NCBI GenBank assembly: GCA_035606665.1
Contig: DATNEY010000031.1
Location: 1 to 64,000 of the forward strand
Length of the DNA stretch: 64,000 nt
DNA from: DASUGC01 sp035606665
GTDB taxonomy: Bacteria; Acidobacteriota; Vicinamibacteria; Vicinamibacterales; SCN-69-37
Direction of reading: 5' to 3'
The position numbers and the translations under genes were made by a program. Below the pieces are notes generated by a model. The model was not told the DNA's origin. It ran no database searches and worked only from the letters and a program-made list of their open reading frames with translations. Position 1 is the stretch's first letter, and every line of letters starts with the position of its first letter. Of this stretch, positions 44,029 to 53,989 are shown one piece after another.

Positions 44029-47000
44029 GTGAAGAGAGGTATGACCAGAGTTCTGCTCGCGGTCGCGTTGCTCCTCTGTGCGGGCGAACTAAGTAATGCC
44101 TTCGCACAGACCTTGACCGGTCAGATCGGTGGCACGGTGGTTGATGGCCAGAAGGCTGTCCTCCCCGGAGCCAACGTGTCAATCAAGAACACCAACACAC
44201 AGCTCGTTCGTACGGCGGTTACCGACTCGAACGGCGGCTTTGTCGTCACCAGCCTGCTCCCGGGCACGTACGACGTCACGGTCACCCTGACCGGGTTCAA
44301 GGGCTACGTCCAGAAGGGCCTGGTTCTGACGTCGACGGAGCGCTTGTCATTGCCGCCCATTTCGCTGGAGGTCGGCCAGTTCTCAGAGGCCGTCGCGGTC
44401 GAGGCGTCGGCCATTCGCGTGCAGACGCAGAGCGGCGAGCGGTCGGCGGTCATCTCCGCTGAGCAGATCGAAACCATCGGCCTGCGCGGCCGCGACTTCA
44501 TGGGGACGCTGAAATTCCTGCCGGGCGTCATCGATACGTCCGCCAGAGACGCGCCAGGCTGGGGGTCGGTCGGGGGACTCACCATCAACGGCATGGCCCA
44601 GTTCAATTTTTCCTACGACGGTGTTACCAACAAGGACACCGGTTCGAATTCCGGCAATTACGCGGCGCCGGCCCTCGACTCCATCGCGGAGATCAAAGTC
44701 CAGACCTCGAACTTCCAGGCCGAGTACGGCCGAACGTCTGGAGCCACCATCCTTGTGGTGACCAAGAGCGGCACGCAGAAATTCAACGGCACGGCTTCCT
44801 ACTTCCGCCGCAACGAGGCCTACAACTCGAATACGTGGGATCGACGTCGCGCCTGCGACGCCGCGAAGGTGCTCGGTTCCGTCTCGCCAAGCTGCGACAA
44901 GCCGCGGTATCGCTACGACAACACGGCCTACACAATCGGCGGTCCGGTGCTGATTCCAGGCACGTCATACAACAAGAATCGGGATCGGCTGTTCTTCTTC
45001 TGGTCCCAGGACATCCTGCCGAGAAACGATCCCGGTGGCCTGCAGAACAGCACGATGCCGACCGCCCTCGAACGGAATGGCGACTTCTCGCAGACCGTGG
45101 CCGCGAATGGCAACCGCATCTGGATCAAGGATCCGTCGCTGGCGCCACTAGCCTGCAACGCGAACACGGGAGGACCGGGCTGTTTCGCGAACAACATCAT
45201 TCCCCCCGGCCGGATCAACCCGATCGGCAAAGCGATCCTCGGACTCTTCCCGCAGCCGAACGCGACCGATCCGACTGGCACGCGCCAGTACAACTACCAG
45301 TTCGAAGGCATCACGGAGAAACTCCGCCTCGAACAGGTGCTGAAACTGGACTGGAACGTCCGGCCCGGAACGACCACCTTCAATTCGCGGGTGCAGTTCG
45401 GCCATGAAGTGTGTGCGCGCGGATTCGTGTCGTCCGGATGCTTCAATCTGTTCCTCCAGGGCAACTGGCCGCAGATGCGCAATTCCTACGACATCGATTC
45501 GCTGAGCATCGCGAACACGCTCGTGCACACGTTCAATTCGACGACGGTTCTGGAAACCACCGTCGGCCTGAACCACTCCGCGCAGAAGGTCTACGCTCTG
45601 AGCGCCGAGGACCTCGATGCCGTCGATCGCACGAAGGTGACTCCCGGCCTCAATCAGTTCTTCCCGGGCGCCAACCCATTCAACCTGATTCCGAATTTCA
45701 CGTTTGCCGGAACCAACGCGTTGCCCAACACCCGCACAATTGGCGGATTCGAACAGCGCTACCCGTTCGACGCCAAGAACCCGACGTGGGATATCACGAC
45801 GAACCTCACGAAGCAGCGGGGGTCGCACAACCTGAAGGCAGGCATCTTCATCGAGCGGGTCCTGCGACCGGCACGGCGGCAGTCGAACTTCAACGGCGAT
45901 TATTCATTCAACTCCAACGCCGCCAATCCGTTCGACACGAACTTCGGATTCGCCAATGCGCTGCTGGGCTCAATCAACTCGTATACCGAGTCAACGTCGC
46001 GGCCATTCGCGGAAGGCCGGTTCAATCAGGTCGAGTTCTTCGTCCAGGACAACTGGCGCCTGAACCGCAAGTTGACGCTCGACTTCGGCATGCGGTTCGT
46101 CCACATGGGCGCCACGTATGTCGCAGGCCAGGACATCTCGTACTTCGATCCCACCAAGTGGGATCCGGCGAAGGCGCCGAAGATGTACGAACCCGTCTGT
46201 CCGGGAAACGCCGCGACGTGTTCGGGTAACGTGCGACAGGCACGCAATCCAATCACCGGACAGATTCTCGACAACACCTACATCGGCAAGCTCGTCCCGG
46301 GAAGCGGCGACTTCTTCAATGGAATGGTCGTCGCCGAGGGAACGCCGCCCCAGTACCGCAACAACACGTACTATCCGTCGCCGCGCGTCGGCTTCGCGTG
46401 GGACGTGTTCGGAGACGGCAAGACCTCGGTGCGCGGCGGTTTCGGCATCAACTACGACCGCTACCAGGACGACGACATCCTGTCGCTGGTCGAGCAGCCG
46501 CCGCTCATGCAGACGATGACGACGAACTTCACCACGTTGCCGCAGTTGCTGTCGTCGCAGCTCATTCAGAACCCGCGCAATGTGGTCGCCTTCACAGAGT
46601 GGAAGCCATTGACGGTGTACAGCTGGAGCATCGGCGTTCAGCGTGAGCTGCCATGGAAGTTCATGGCCGACGTGGCTTACGTGGGCAATCAGAACACCAA
46701 TGTCCAGCGCAACATCCCGATCAACAGCCTGACGCCTGCGCAGCTCGTTGACCCGGCGAACCTGGACCCGACGCAGAACAACACCCAGCTCAAAGATCAG
46801 AACTACCTGAGAAAGTACTTCGGCTTCGGCACAATCAACGAACGCCGGTACTTCGAGGATGGCCTGACCTACCACTCGATCCAGGTGATGGTCAGCCGTC
46901 GGCTTTCAAACGGCTTCTCCTTCAGCGCCGCCTATACCGGCACCCGTCGTGCCGGACTTCAGGGTTGGGATTGGTTCCGGACCGACGCGGACAACCGGGC

Positions 47001-47622
47001 CAGGTTCACAAACGCCAGCGGCAGCCGGCCGAACAACATGGTGATTGGCTACACCTACCAGATTCCAGGCGCGTCACGATTCCTAGGCGGTCACCCGATC
47101 CTGAAGGGCATCCTCGACGGCTGGCAGCTGTCCGGCACGACGACCATGCAGGGCGGCACGCGCAGCGGCTTCAGCTACACCTTCACGGGAGCGCCAACCG
47201 GCGACCTCACGCAGGGCCTGGGCGGTACGAGGGTCGTGCTGGTGTGCGATCCAAATCTCCCGCGAAGTCAGGCAACCAGAGAACGTCAATTCCGCACGGA
47301 ATGCATCCGGCCACCCGGACCACTGACCAATGCCGCCGACACGCTGTACCAGGGCAGCGCGCTCGGTGACGAATGGATCTCGCTGGGATTTGTGAATCAC
47401 GACGCGGTGCTCTTCAAGACGTTCGCCATCGGCCGGCGATCGCTCGAGTTCCGCGCTGAGTTCTACAACGTGCTCAACTCCTCGCAGTTCACTGCGGTGG
47501 ATACTGCCGCGATCTTCAACTTCGCGACAGGAGAGATGGTCGACCCGAGCTTCGGACGCGCGACTGGCGTTCGAGGCAACTCAAACCGCGTCATCCAGCT
47601 GGGTGCGCGGTTCAAGTGGTAA
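44029..47622 (+). CDS. TonB-dependent outer-membrane receptor, Oar-like
   Basis: The 1197-residue protein has a signal peptide (VLLAVALLLCAGELSNAFAQ). A carboxypeptidase-regulatory domain follows (GQIGGTVVDGQKAVLPGANV to GGFVVTSLLPGTYDVTVTL), then a plug domain (RGRDFMGTLKFLPGV, SIAEIKVQTSNFQAEYGRTS, GATILVVTKSGT) and a long beta-barrel ending in IQLGARFKW with a terminal aromatic residue. This is the acidobacterial/Bacteroidota Oar-like architecture. It takes up a large or scarce ligand using TonB energy. Position beside the rhamnose permease suggests a rhamnose-containing oligosaccharide. A downstream hairpin and terminator close the unit. Confidence 0.93.
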   Translation: MKRGMTRVLLAVALLLCAGELSNAFAQTLTGQIGGTVVDGQKAVLPGANVSIKNTNTQLVRTAVTDSNGGFVVTSLLPGTYDVTVTLTGFKGYVQKGLVLTSTERLSLPPISLEVGQFSEAVAVEASAIRVQTQSGERSAVISAEQIETIGLRGRDFMGTLKFLPGVIDTSARDAPGWGSVGGLTINGMAQFNFSYDGVTNKDTGSNSGNYAAPALDSIAEIKVQTSNFQAEYGRTSGATILVVTKSGTQKFNGTASYFRRNEAYNSNTWDRRRACDAAKVLGSVSPSCDKPRYRYDNTAYTIGGPVLIPGTSYNKNRDRLFFFWSQDILPRNDPGGLQNSTMPTALERNGDFSQTVAANGNRIWIKDPSLAPLACNANTGGPGCFANNIIPPGRINPIGKAILGLFPQPNATDPTGTRQYNYQFEGITEKLRLEQVLKLDWNVRPGTTTFNSRVQFGHEVCARGFVSSGCFNLFLQGNWPQMRNSYDIDSLSIANTLVHTFNSTTVLETTVGLNHSAQKVYALSAEDLDAVDRTKVTPGLNQFFPGANPFNLIPNFTFAGTNALPNTRTIGGFEQRYPFDAKNPTWDITTNLTKQRGSHNLKAGIFIERVLRPARRQSNFNGDYSFNSNAANPFDTNFGFANALLGSINSYTESTSRPFAEGRFNQVEFFVQDNWRLNRKLTLDFGMRFVHMGATYVAGQDISYFDPTKWDPAKAPKMYEPVCPGNAATCSGNVRQARNPITGQILDNTYIGKLVPGSGDFFNGMVVAEGTPPQYRNNTYYPSPRVGFAWDVFGDGKTSVRGGFGINYDRYQDDDILSLVEQPPLMQTMTTNFTTLPQLLSSQLIQNPRNVVAFTEWKPLTVYSWSIGVQRELPWKFMADVAYVGNQNTNVQRNIPINSLTPAQLVDPANLDPTQNNTQLKDQNYLRKYFGFGTINERRYFEDGLTYHSIQVMVSRRLSNGFSFSAAYTGTRRAGLQGWDWFRTDADNRARFTNASGSRPNNMVIGYTYQIPGASRFLGGHPILKGILDGWQLSGTTTMQGGTRSGFSYTFTGAPTGDLTQGLGGTRVVLVCDPNLPRSQATRERQFRTECIRPPGPLTNAADTLYQGSALGDEWISLGFVNHDAVLFKTFAIGRRSLEFRAEFYNVLNSSQFTAVDTAAIFNFATGEMVDPSFGRATGVRGNSNRVIQLGARFKW

Positions 47623-47631
47623 CGTCCGTGG

Positions 47632-47653
47632 GCGGCGGGCTTTAGCCCGCCGC
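47632..47653. repeat. REP-like palindrome (GGCGGGCT-TT-AGCCCGCC core)
   Basis: A near-perfect 10-bp stem with a two-base centre immediately after the TonB receptor gene. GCGGGCTTTAGCCCGC palindromes commonly recur between genes in high-GC genomes. Confidence 0.7.
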
Positions 47654-47668
47654 GCCGGCTACGTTCAA

Positions 47669-47704
47669 GGGCTCGGGCCGGCGTCGGCCCGGGCCTTTTT
47701 CTTA
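47669..47704 (+). terminator. Rho-independent terminator after the TonB receptor
   Basis: The stem GGCTCGGGCCG / CGGCCCGGGCC has a GCGT loop and is followed by TTTTTCTT. The next gene starts 15 nt later, so the terminator separates or attenuates the two. Confidence 0.8.
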
Positions 47705-47719
47705 TGCACGGGGACCCAC

Positions 47720-48619
47720 ATGAACAGCTTGACTCGCGTCTCTCATGGTCTTGTTCTGTCGGCACTTCTCCTAGCAGCCGCGGTTCGGCCACAGGCCCAG
47801 GCTGGCATGGCGTTATCGTCGGCCACTCCGCTCGCGGAGACCGAGAACCTCGACGCGTACCCTGCGGCGCCCGAGGGATTCAATATCGCGCGCGAGAACA
47901 TTCCCCACGGCGAGGTGAAGATCGTCGAGTACGACTCCAAAGTCCTGGGATTGCGCCGGCCACTGCGCGTCTATACGCCTCCCGGCTACAGCGCGGACCG
48001 GAAGTATCCGGTGCTCTATCTCCATCAGGGCCTGGGCAACACCAGCACGGAATGGACGCAGCGGGCGCGCGCCCCGATCATCATCGACAACCTGCTGGCC
48101 GACAGGAAAATCGAGCCGTTCATCATCGTCTTCCCCAGCGGAAATGCGACCGCCACGCCGGGCGACGAAAAGCAGGGTGACCGGACACAGGAGTCCTACG
48201 GCGCGGCGTACGAGAACGACTTCCTGAAAGAGATCATCCCGTTCGTCGAGTCGCACTATTCCGTGTTCACGGATCGCAATCACCGCGCGATCGCGGGCAT
48301 GTCGATGGGCAGCGGCCAGACGTTGAACATCGGCCTGGGCCATCTCGATCGGTTCGCGTGGATCGCCTCAGTCGCCGCGGCGCCCAATACCAGGCCGCCG
48401 GCCGACCTCGTGCCCGATCCGGCGGCCCTGAAGAGCCTGAAGCTCCTGTGGCTGTCAGTGGGCAACCGCGACAACCTGCTGCGCGTCAGCCGGGGCGTCC
48501 ACGATTACCTGAAGGAAAAGAGCGTGCCCCACATCTGGCGCATCGACACCAACGGCCACGATACCGGCGAAATGAGCCACAGCCTGTACCATTTAGCGCA
48601 GAAACTCTTCAGGGAGTAG
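47720..48619 (+). CDS. Secreted esterase (CE1 / esterase D-like)
   Basis: The 299-residue exported alpha/beta hydrolase has signal peptide SHGLVLSALLLAAAVRPQAQ, VYTPPGYSADRKYPVLYLHQ, nucleophile Ser in IAGMSMGSGQT, and a C-terminal NGHDTGEMSHSLYHLAQKLF with the catalytic His region. It lacks the N-terminal Ig-like module of the esterase at 36336-37541 but is otherwise clearly related. ATG 47720 lies just after the terminator. Probably deacylates plant polysaccharides; substrate unknown. Confidence 0.87.
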   Translation: MNSLTRVSHGLVLSALLLAAAVRPQAQAGMALSSATPLAETENLDAYPAAPEGFNIARENIPHGEVKIVEYDSKVLGLRRPLRVYTPPGYSADRKYPVLYLHQGLGNTSTEWTQRARAPIIIDNLLADRKIEPFIIVFPSGNATATPGDEKQGDRTQESYGAAYENDFLKEIIPFVESHYSVFTDRNHRAIAGMSMGSGQTLNIGLGHLDRFAWIASVAAAPNTRPPADLVPDPAALKSLKLLWLSVGNRDNLLRVSRGVHDYLKEKSVPHIWRIDTNGHDTGEMSHSLYHLAQKLFRE

Positions 48620-48643
48620 AGCCCTCGCGCTGGCGCGCCGAGT

Positions 48644-49486
48644 TCAGGCGTCTTCCAGGCCGAGCGACGTGGACAACCCGTAGTGGGCCCGTGCCTGGGC
48701 GACGAGCGTGTTCGCCTTTGCCTCGAATGTCTCCACGGCGTCGGAGCCCGCTGCGAAGCGTGCCGGCGGCTGCTCGAGCGCAACAAGCTTTACCAGCGCA
48801 TCCGCGAGCTTGGCGGCGTCACCACCCTGCTTTCCGTCCATGCCCTTCCAGGCCGCAACGATTTCCCTTGTCTTGTCGGCGTAGTCGTCAATGGCTGGCT
48901 GGGCGTAGGTCGTCGAGTCGTTGCTGAGGAGTTCGGTGCGGAAGAATCCAGGCTCAACGAGCATCGTCCGGATCCCAAACGGGGCGATCTCTGGCGTGAG
49001 CGATTCCATCCATCCTTCGATACCGAATTTCGCCGCGGCATACGCCGTGCAGAACATCTGTCCGGAGATACCGGCCGTTGAGGAAATTGATACCAGGAGG
49101 CCGGACCGCTGTTTACGCATCACCGGCAGGGCGGCCCTGGTGACATTCATCGGGCCGAAGAGCAGTGTTTCGATCTGATGGCGGACCTGCTCGGGGCTCA
49201 GCTCCTCGAAAAAGCCGGCAAAGAAGTTGCCCGCGTTGTTGACGAGGACGTCGATTCGGCCGAATCTTGCGACGGCGGCTTCGACAGCGGCCTGCGCATC
49301 GGCCGGCTGGGTGACGTCGAGCCTGATCGTCAATAGATCATGGTGTTCGCCTACCGCAGCCGCGACCTTGGCAGCATTGCGGCCCGTTGCGACAACTGCG
49401 TGGCCGGCGGCCAGTGCGGCTTTTGCGATGTCGACGCCCAGCCCGCGACCTGCGCCGGTAATCAGCCAGACTTTCTTTTCACTCAT
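48644..49486 (-). CDS. Short-chain dehydrogenase/reductase
   Basis: The 280-residue classical SDR has TGAGRGLGVDIAKAAL, VNNAGNFFAGFFEEL, catalytic Ser in SISSTAGISG and YAAAKFGIEGWMESL. The extended C-terminus (YADKTREIVAAWKGMDGKQG) places it with SDRs often annotated as oxidoreductases under AraC-family control; an AraC regulator lies 3.4 kb away at 52899. Substrate unknown. Confidence 0.9.
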   Translation of the reverse strand: MSEKKVWLITGAGRGLGVDIAKAALAAGHAVVATGRNAAKVAAAVGEHHDLLTIRLDVTQPADAQAAVEAAVARFGRIDVLVNNAGNFFAGFFEELSPEQVRHQIETLLFGPMNVTRAALPVMRKQRSGLLVSISSTAGISGQMFCTAYAAAKFGIEGWMESLTPEIAPFGIRTMLVEPGFFRTELLSNDSTTYAQPAIDDYADKTREIVAAWKGMDGKQGGDAAKLADALVKLVALEQPPARFAAGSDAVETFEAKANTLVAQARAHYGLSTSLGLEDA

Positions 49487-49560
49487 GGCACGTCACCCTC
49501 TTCTTGATGTCGCCTCTCGCGGATGACCGCGCGAGGAGAGCCTCAGAAGGTGATCATGAC

Positions 49561-50796
49561 TCAGCGCGCGGCCTTGATGTCGTACACGAGGAGCGTGTCC
49601 TGATTGCGCACGTACAGGCGGCCGTCGCTGATGACCGGGTGAGCCCAGCTCAGCTGTCCCTTCTCCGGGATCGAGAAGCGGCCCTTCTCGCGGTAGCCCG
49701 TTGACGATGCTTCCGCGAGTCCCACCATGCTGTTCTCGCCTTGAATATAGAGGTGGCCGTCGGCATAGGTGACCGAGCCCTTGCCCACGCTGCGATCGCG
49801 CCACATCACGTTGCCGGTGGCGAATTCGAGGCACGTCAGGATGAGGTCGCTGAATCCGTACAGGTATCCGTCGACCACGACCATTCCGCCGTGGTGATTC
49901 CTCATGTTCGCCGTGTGGTACACCTCGGTGGCAGTGACTTCACCGTCCTTGGCGCTGAGAGCGAGCAGCCCGCCGCCGGCGCCGTACGCGGAACTGAAGA
50001 ACACTTTGTTGTCGAGATAGACCGGCGTCGCGATGTTGGCGACGTTGTTGGCGGCCTTCGGGTACCGGAACATCAGTTTGCCGTCCGACGCACGGACGCC
50101 GACACCGGCCTGCGCGGTGAAGGTCATGTAAGTGCGGACGCCCTGCACATCTGCAACGGTGATCGAGGAATAGCCGGCGGTGTCGCTCAAGTCCTTTGAT
50201 GTCCAGACGGTCTTGCCCGTCATCTTGTCCAGCTTGACGATGCCTGCGCCCGGCCCGCCTGGAGAGACGACGACGTGCGGTCCGTCGATGAGCGGCGATT
50301 CGCTGATCATCCATTGCAGCTGCGAGCCGCCAAACTCCTTGAGGATGTTCATCTGCCAGACCGGCGAACCGTCGCTCTTCAAACACGCGAGATCCCCGTT
50401 TTCCGTCAACACATAGAGCCGATCGCCGTCGACGGTCGGTGTGCCGCGCGGCCCCGCGCCCATGTTCGTTCGCATTCTCGTTTCAATCGGGCCCAGCGCC
50501 TTGGCCCAGATCTCTTTGCCGTCCGCTCGATTGAGGGCGACAACGAAGCTGCTCTCGTTCCGAGCGGCCTGCAGGTACACGCGATCTCCGGCCACCGACA
50601 TCGATCCATAGCCGGTGCCGAGATTGTTGGCTGTCCAAATCACGCGTGGACCGCCGGCTGGCCACTCCTTCAGCAGACCGGTCTCCTTCGACAGCCGATT
50701 CCGGTCCGGTCCCTGCCACTGGGGCCAGTCGGGCGCCGCCTGGAGAACCGCGGCGCAGAGAACAACGGCAGCGGGAAGTGTGAAGCGTCTGATCAT
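49561..50796 (-). CDS. Secreted PQQ-like beta-propeller protein
   Basis: The 411-residue protein has signal peptide LPAAVVLCAAVLQAA, then DWPQWQGPDRNRLSKETGLL, the usual opening of BamB/PQQ-repeat propellers of acidobacteria and planctomycetes. Blades repeat A-x-D-G-K-x-x-W patterns (ALNRADGKEIWAKALG, LKSDGSPVWQMNI, LDKMTGKTVWTSKDL). Catalytic quinoprotein residues are not evident, so it may be a structural propeller. It is downstream of the cytochrome c/sugar dehydrogenase on the same strand. Confidence 0.85.
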   Translation of the reverse strand: MIRRFTLPAAVVLCAAVLQAAPDWPQWQGPDRNRLSKETGLLKEWPAGGPRVIWTANNLGTGYGSMSVAGDRVYLQAARNESSFVVALNRADGKEIWAKALGPIETRMRTNMGAGPRGTPTVDGDRLYVLTENGDLACLKSDGSPVWQMNILKEFGGSQLQWMISESPLIDGPHVVVSPGGPGAGIVKLDKMTGKTVWTSKDLSDTAGYSSITVADVQGVRTYMTFTAQAGVGVRASDGKLMFRYPKAANNVANIATPVYLDNKVFFSSAYGAGGGLLALSAKDGEVTATEVYHTANMRNHHGGMVVVDGYLYGFSDLILTCLEFATGNVMWRDRSVGKGSVTYADGHLYIQGENSMVGLAEASSTGYREKGRFSIPEKGQLSWAHPVISDGRLYVRNQDTLLVYDIKAAR

Positions 50797-50830
50797 GCTT
50801 GGTTACCTTTTCTCAATTCTCAATGCCGGG

Positions 50831-52786
50831 TTATCGAATGCTCCGAATTTCGCGAATCATGCCGTCGCCCTTGGTCAGCACGTACAGTTCGCCGGCGTTG
50901 TCCTCGGCCAGTCGAATGTCCACGCGACCGCGGCCCGCGACCGCACCGAAGCCCGGCAGGTTGTCACCCTGGCCGCCACGTTTACGGAAGGTGGCTTCCG
51001 ACAGCGCGCGAAGGTCCGCGCCGAGTTCGTGCAGCGGCGCCACGGTGAGCGGGTTCCCGTCGTCGGCGGCCAGCACCTCTTTCATCTGGGCGTACCAGAT
51101 CCGGCCCGTCGTGATGTCACCGAAGACCAGCGTGCCCTGGAGCGCTGGGATGCGTTTGCCCCGGTAGACAAAGCCGTTGGCAATCGCGTCGCCGCCGCCG
51201 GGGCCGTGGGGATACTGAGCCACCGGATAGGTTGGCTTCACCGTGCCGCGCGTCACCGTGTCAGTGACCAGCACAGGAATCACGTCGTCCGTGGGCAGCG
51301 GTCCCATGCCGTTGGTTGCTGACATGCTTTGCGTGCCCTCGCGCAGCGGATAGCCGAAGTTCGCGCCCTTCTTGATGATCATCACGGTCTCCCAACTGAC
51401 GAGACCGATATTGAAAGCGAGCAGCACCGCCTCGCGAGGCCGTGCCTGATCCACATACCAGGTCAGGCGATGCGGATTGCGCAGGCCCAGGGCCCAGATT
51501 TCCTTACGTGCACTCTCGATCGCGACAAACGGGTTGTCGTTGGGAATCCGGTAGCGGCCGTTCTCGCTGATCGTGCTCGTCGACGCGTGCTCACCGAGCA
51601 TCGGGATGATCCGAAGAATCTTGCCGTGGAGGGTGTCGAGCCGCTGTGCGTGCATCCGCATGGGCCCCGGCCGCTCGCCCGTGCCGGAGTCCCCAATGCC
51701 GAGGTACATGACTCTCCATTCCGGATCGCCCGGCCGGGCCGACGGATTGAACGTGATTTCGTTGAGCGGATGAAAGAGCCCCGGCAACTTCACGCGCATC
51801 ACTTCCCTTGCCGTGCCCTCGAACGTCGTGTTCGAGATCTGCCGGTCAATCCATTCGACGATGACCATGTCGCGAGAGGCCATCGGGTTGGGAAGCAGCG
51901 GAGTCGAAAGCGCTGTTGTGGTCGTGTAGCCCGTCAGGTTGAGCCCGGGCACCACGCCGGCCTTCGGATTCGCAGTCTCTCCCGCGCTGACGGGATTCTC
52001 CATGTGGAGCGTGTAGAAGACGCCGTTCCGCGCGTAGTCCGGGTCGAACACGAAGTTCATTAGCCCAGCCGCGAAACCCTGGGCGGCCGTGAACTTCGGG
52101 AACAGACCGGCGCGATCGCCCGCGCCATCGAAGTTCAGGTACGGCGTCAGCAGTTTCGTCTGCTTGTCCAGGATGTAGAGAGGACCGTTCAAATCGTTGA
52201 TGAAGAAGCGCCGGCCGCCCGGTTCATCGCGAAGGATGCTGCCGCGCGCCAGCTGCCCGGAAATGAGATTGGTCGATGACTTATCGCCCGTCACCGGGAG
52301 CTCGAGGTAATCGGCGAGCTCAAGTGTGCGGGCCGGACTTTGTGGGGCCTGTGTCACCGCCGACTGAGGCACTGAGAGGGAACGGATGTACGCGACCACG
52401 TTCCGGATCTGAACGTCGGAGAGACTTGCCTCGTAGCCCGGCATCATGGCGAGCGGAAGGCCCTTCTTGACCATTGCCGCGATCTCCGCGTCGGTGGAAC
52501 CGTGATCCCACGCCGCGTCAGTGAGATCGGGCGGCTGCTTCCCGCCACGCTCAGTGATGATCGAGATCGCGATGTCCGATTTGACTGCGCCCTTGGCGCG
52601 AGGTCCGTGACAGTTCGCGCAGTTGGCGTCGTAGAGGCGCTTCCCGTCGGCAAACGCCTGTGGTGCCGCGCCAGCGGCAGATTGAGGTCCATCTGACCTG
52701 GGACTGTGCGATCGTGGCGGGTCAACGGCTGCATGAAGGGCGGCGACGCCGAGACACACGGCGCCGAAAATCAGCGTTAGCTTCAT
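50831..52786 (-). CDS. Cytochrome c-linked sugar dehydrogenase (GSDH/PQQ-type)
   Basis: The 651-residue exported protein has signal LTLIFGAVCLGVAALHAA, then one cytochrome c domain (about 45-135) with haem motif CANCH and axial Met region LAMMPGY. A six-bladed sugar-dehydrogenase propeller (about 165-651) follows, with RFFINDLNGPLYILDK, WALGLRNPHRLTWYVD, LREGTQSMSATNG and YRGKRIPALQGTLVFGD. It likely oxidises a sugar or alcohol in the periplasm and passes electrons through its own haem. The substrate is not readable. It is followed by a BamB-like propeller gene. Confidence 0.87.
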   Translation of the reverse strand: MKLTLIFGAVCLGVAALHAAVDPPRSHSPRSDGPQSAAGAAPQAFADGKRLYDANCANCHGPRAKGAVKSDIAISIITERGGKQPPDLTDAAWDHGSTDAEIAAMVKKGLPLAMMPGYEASLSDVQIRNVVAYIRSLSVPQSAVTQAPQSPARTLELADYLELPVTGDKSSTNLISGQLARGSILRDEPGGRRFFINDLNGPLYILDKQTKLLTPYLNFDGAGDRAGLFPKFTAAQGFAAGLMNFVFDPDYARNGVFYTLHMENPVSAGETANPKAGVVPGLNLTGYTTTTALSTPLLPNPMASRDMVIVEWIDRQISNTTFEGTAREVMRVKLPGLFHPLNEITFNPSARPGDPEWRVMYLGIGDSGTGERPGPMRMHAQRLDTLHGKILRIIPMLGEHASTSTISENGRYRIPNDNPFVAIESARKEIWALGLRNPHRLTWYVDQARPREAVLLAFNIGLVSWETVMIIKKGANFGYPLREGTQSMSATNGMGPLPTDDVIPVLVTDTVTRGTVKPTYPVAQYPHGPGGGDAIANGFVYRGKRIPALQGTLVFGDITTGRIWYAQMKEVLAADDGNPLTVAPLHELGADLRALSEATFRKRGGQGDNLPGFGAVAGRGRVDIRLAEDNAGELYVLTKGDGMIREIRSIR

Positions 52787-52798
52787 TGCTTGTTCATA

Positions 52799-52827
52799 CT
52801 CCGAGTTCGCTCGGAGCGCTTCGCTCC
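52799..52827. other. Overlapping hairpins between GSDH and AraC genes
   Basis: CTCCGAG-TTCG-CTCGGAG (52799-52816) overlaps GGAGCG-CTT-CGCTCC (52813-52827). These could form alternative structures, or act as a weak terminator for the leftward AraC gene; no U-run follows. Confidence 0.5.
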
Positions 52828-52898
52828 CGGAGAACTAGGCAATTACTGCGGACGGATGAGCAACTCCGGCGGCGGAGTTCGGCGGCGAAGAGGCCGGG

Positions 52899-53885
52899 TC
52901 AGCGGGACGAAGCGGCGACGAACGGGTTCTCCGCGCGCAGCCGTGCAATATCGCGTCTGGGAGTGCTGCCGAAGTGCCGCGCGTACTCCCGCGTGAACTG
53001 CGATGCGCTCTGGTAGCCCACCTCGCTCGCCGCCCGCTTGGCGTCCATGGCATGGCCGAGCATCAACCGCTTCGCCTGTTCAAGCCGAAGCGCCTTCTGA
53101 TACTGAAGCGGACTCATGCCCGTGACGTCCTTGAAACGCTGGTGGAACGACGACAGGCTCATGTGGGCCATGCGAGCGAGCGCTTCGATCCTGAGCGGCT
53201 GCGAGAAATTGGCGCGTATGCCGGCGACGGCTTTGGCGATTTGGCGCAGCCCGGAATCGTCGGATCCGATCTGAGCCACTCGAGCGCCAACCGGACTCCG
53301 CAGAAGCCGAATCAGGATCTCGTCGATCAGGAGCGGGCCGAGAAGCCGCGCCTCTTCAGGTTGTGACATCAATGCGACGAGACGTGTGGCGGCATCGACG
53401 ATTTCCTCAGTCACCTCGCCGACGTAGAGGCCGAGCGGGTTGTCTGGCATCGGCACACCGGACGGGAACACACGTAACGCAAGTTCGGCGATCCGGAACG
53501 GATCGAGATCGAGCCGGAAGCACAGGTAGGGTTCAGTTGGTGTTGCGCGGCGAACCTGGCCGGAAACAGGAAGATCCACCGAGAAAATGAGCATCCGGCT
53601 GGGGTTGTACTCGAACACCTGATGACCCAGCGTGATTGTCTTCGCGCCCTGCGCGACGACGCAGAGCATCGGCTGCAGGGTCGCGTGCACGGGCACACGG
53701 CTGGGAGCAGACAAACGGATCGCGAACGTACCCGGAAGCGCAAGTTCGAATCGGCCATCGTGGGGCGCGTGCGCCTCGAGTGACGCGGCAAGCCCCGCGT
53801 GCACCTGCGTCCGCCGGCGCGTTGTTGGCGACGTTGACGGCTCAAATGGCGTCGGAACGCGGAAGCGGCTGGCTTGGGGTGTCAT
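52899..53885 (-). CDS. AraC-family transcription regulator
   Basis: The 328-residue protein has an N-terminal cupin-like ligand domain of the AraC_N class (MLCVVAQGAKTITLGHQVFE, FRLDLDPFRIAEL). The C-terminal pair of HTH motifs has LRIEALARMAHMSLSSFHQR, SPLQYQKALRLEQAKRLML and ASEVGYQSASQFTREYARHF. AraC_N regulators often control adjacent aldo-keto reductase or SDR genes; the SDR at 48644 and the dehydrogenases on either side are candidate targets. Confidence 0.92.
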   Translation of the reverse strand: MTPQASRFRVPTPFEPSTSPTTRRRTQVHAGLAASLEAHAPHDGRFELALPGTFAIRLSAPSRVPVHATLQPMLCVVAQGAKTITLGHQVFEYNPSRMLIFSVDLPVSGQVRRATPTEPYLCFRLDLDPFRIAELALRVFPSGVPMPDNPLGLYVGEVTEEIVDAATRLVALMSQPEEARLLGPLLIDEILIRLLRSPVGARVAQIGSDDSGLRQIAKAVAGIRANFSQPLRIEALARMAHMSLSSFHQRFKDVTGMSPLQYQKALRLEQAKRLMLGHAMDAKRAASEVGYQSASQFTREYARHFGSTPRRDIARLRAENPFVAASSR

Positions 53886-53902
53886 TGGAGGAACAACTCA
53901 TT

Positions 53903-53922
53903 ATCCATGACATCCATGACAT
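53903..53922. repeat. Short 9-bp direct repeat (ATCCATGAC)
   Basis: Two perfect units plus AT in the divergent promoter region of the AraC gene and the dehydrogenase at 53990. It could be a binding site or another short array. Confidence 0.6.
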
Positions 53923-53942
53923 TTCTTTGGAGGAATAGGCAA

Positions 53943-53970
53943 TTGACCCGCCGGCACCGTCGTCTACTCT
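53943..53970 (+). promoter_or_regulatory. Possible sigma-70 promoter for the dehydrogenase at 53990
   Basis: TTGACC (53943-53948) and TACTCT (53965-53970) are separated by 16 bp. The start codon follows 19 bp later with GGGAG as ribosome site. Only the -35 is a good match. Confidence 0.35.
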
Positions 53971-53989
53971 TCTCAACAGGGAGACACAC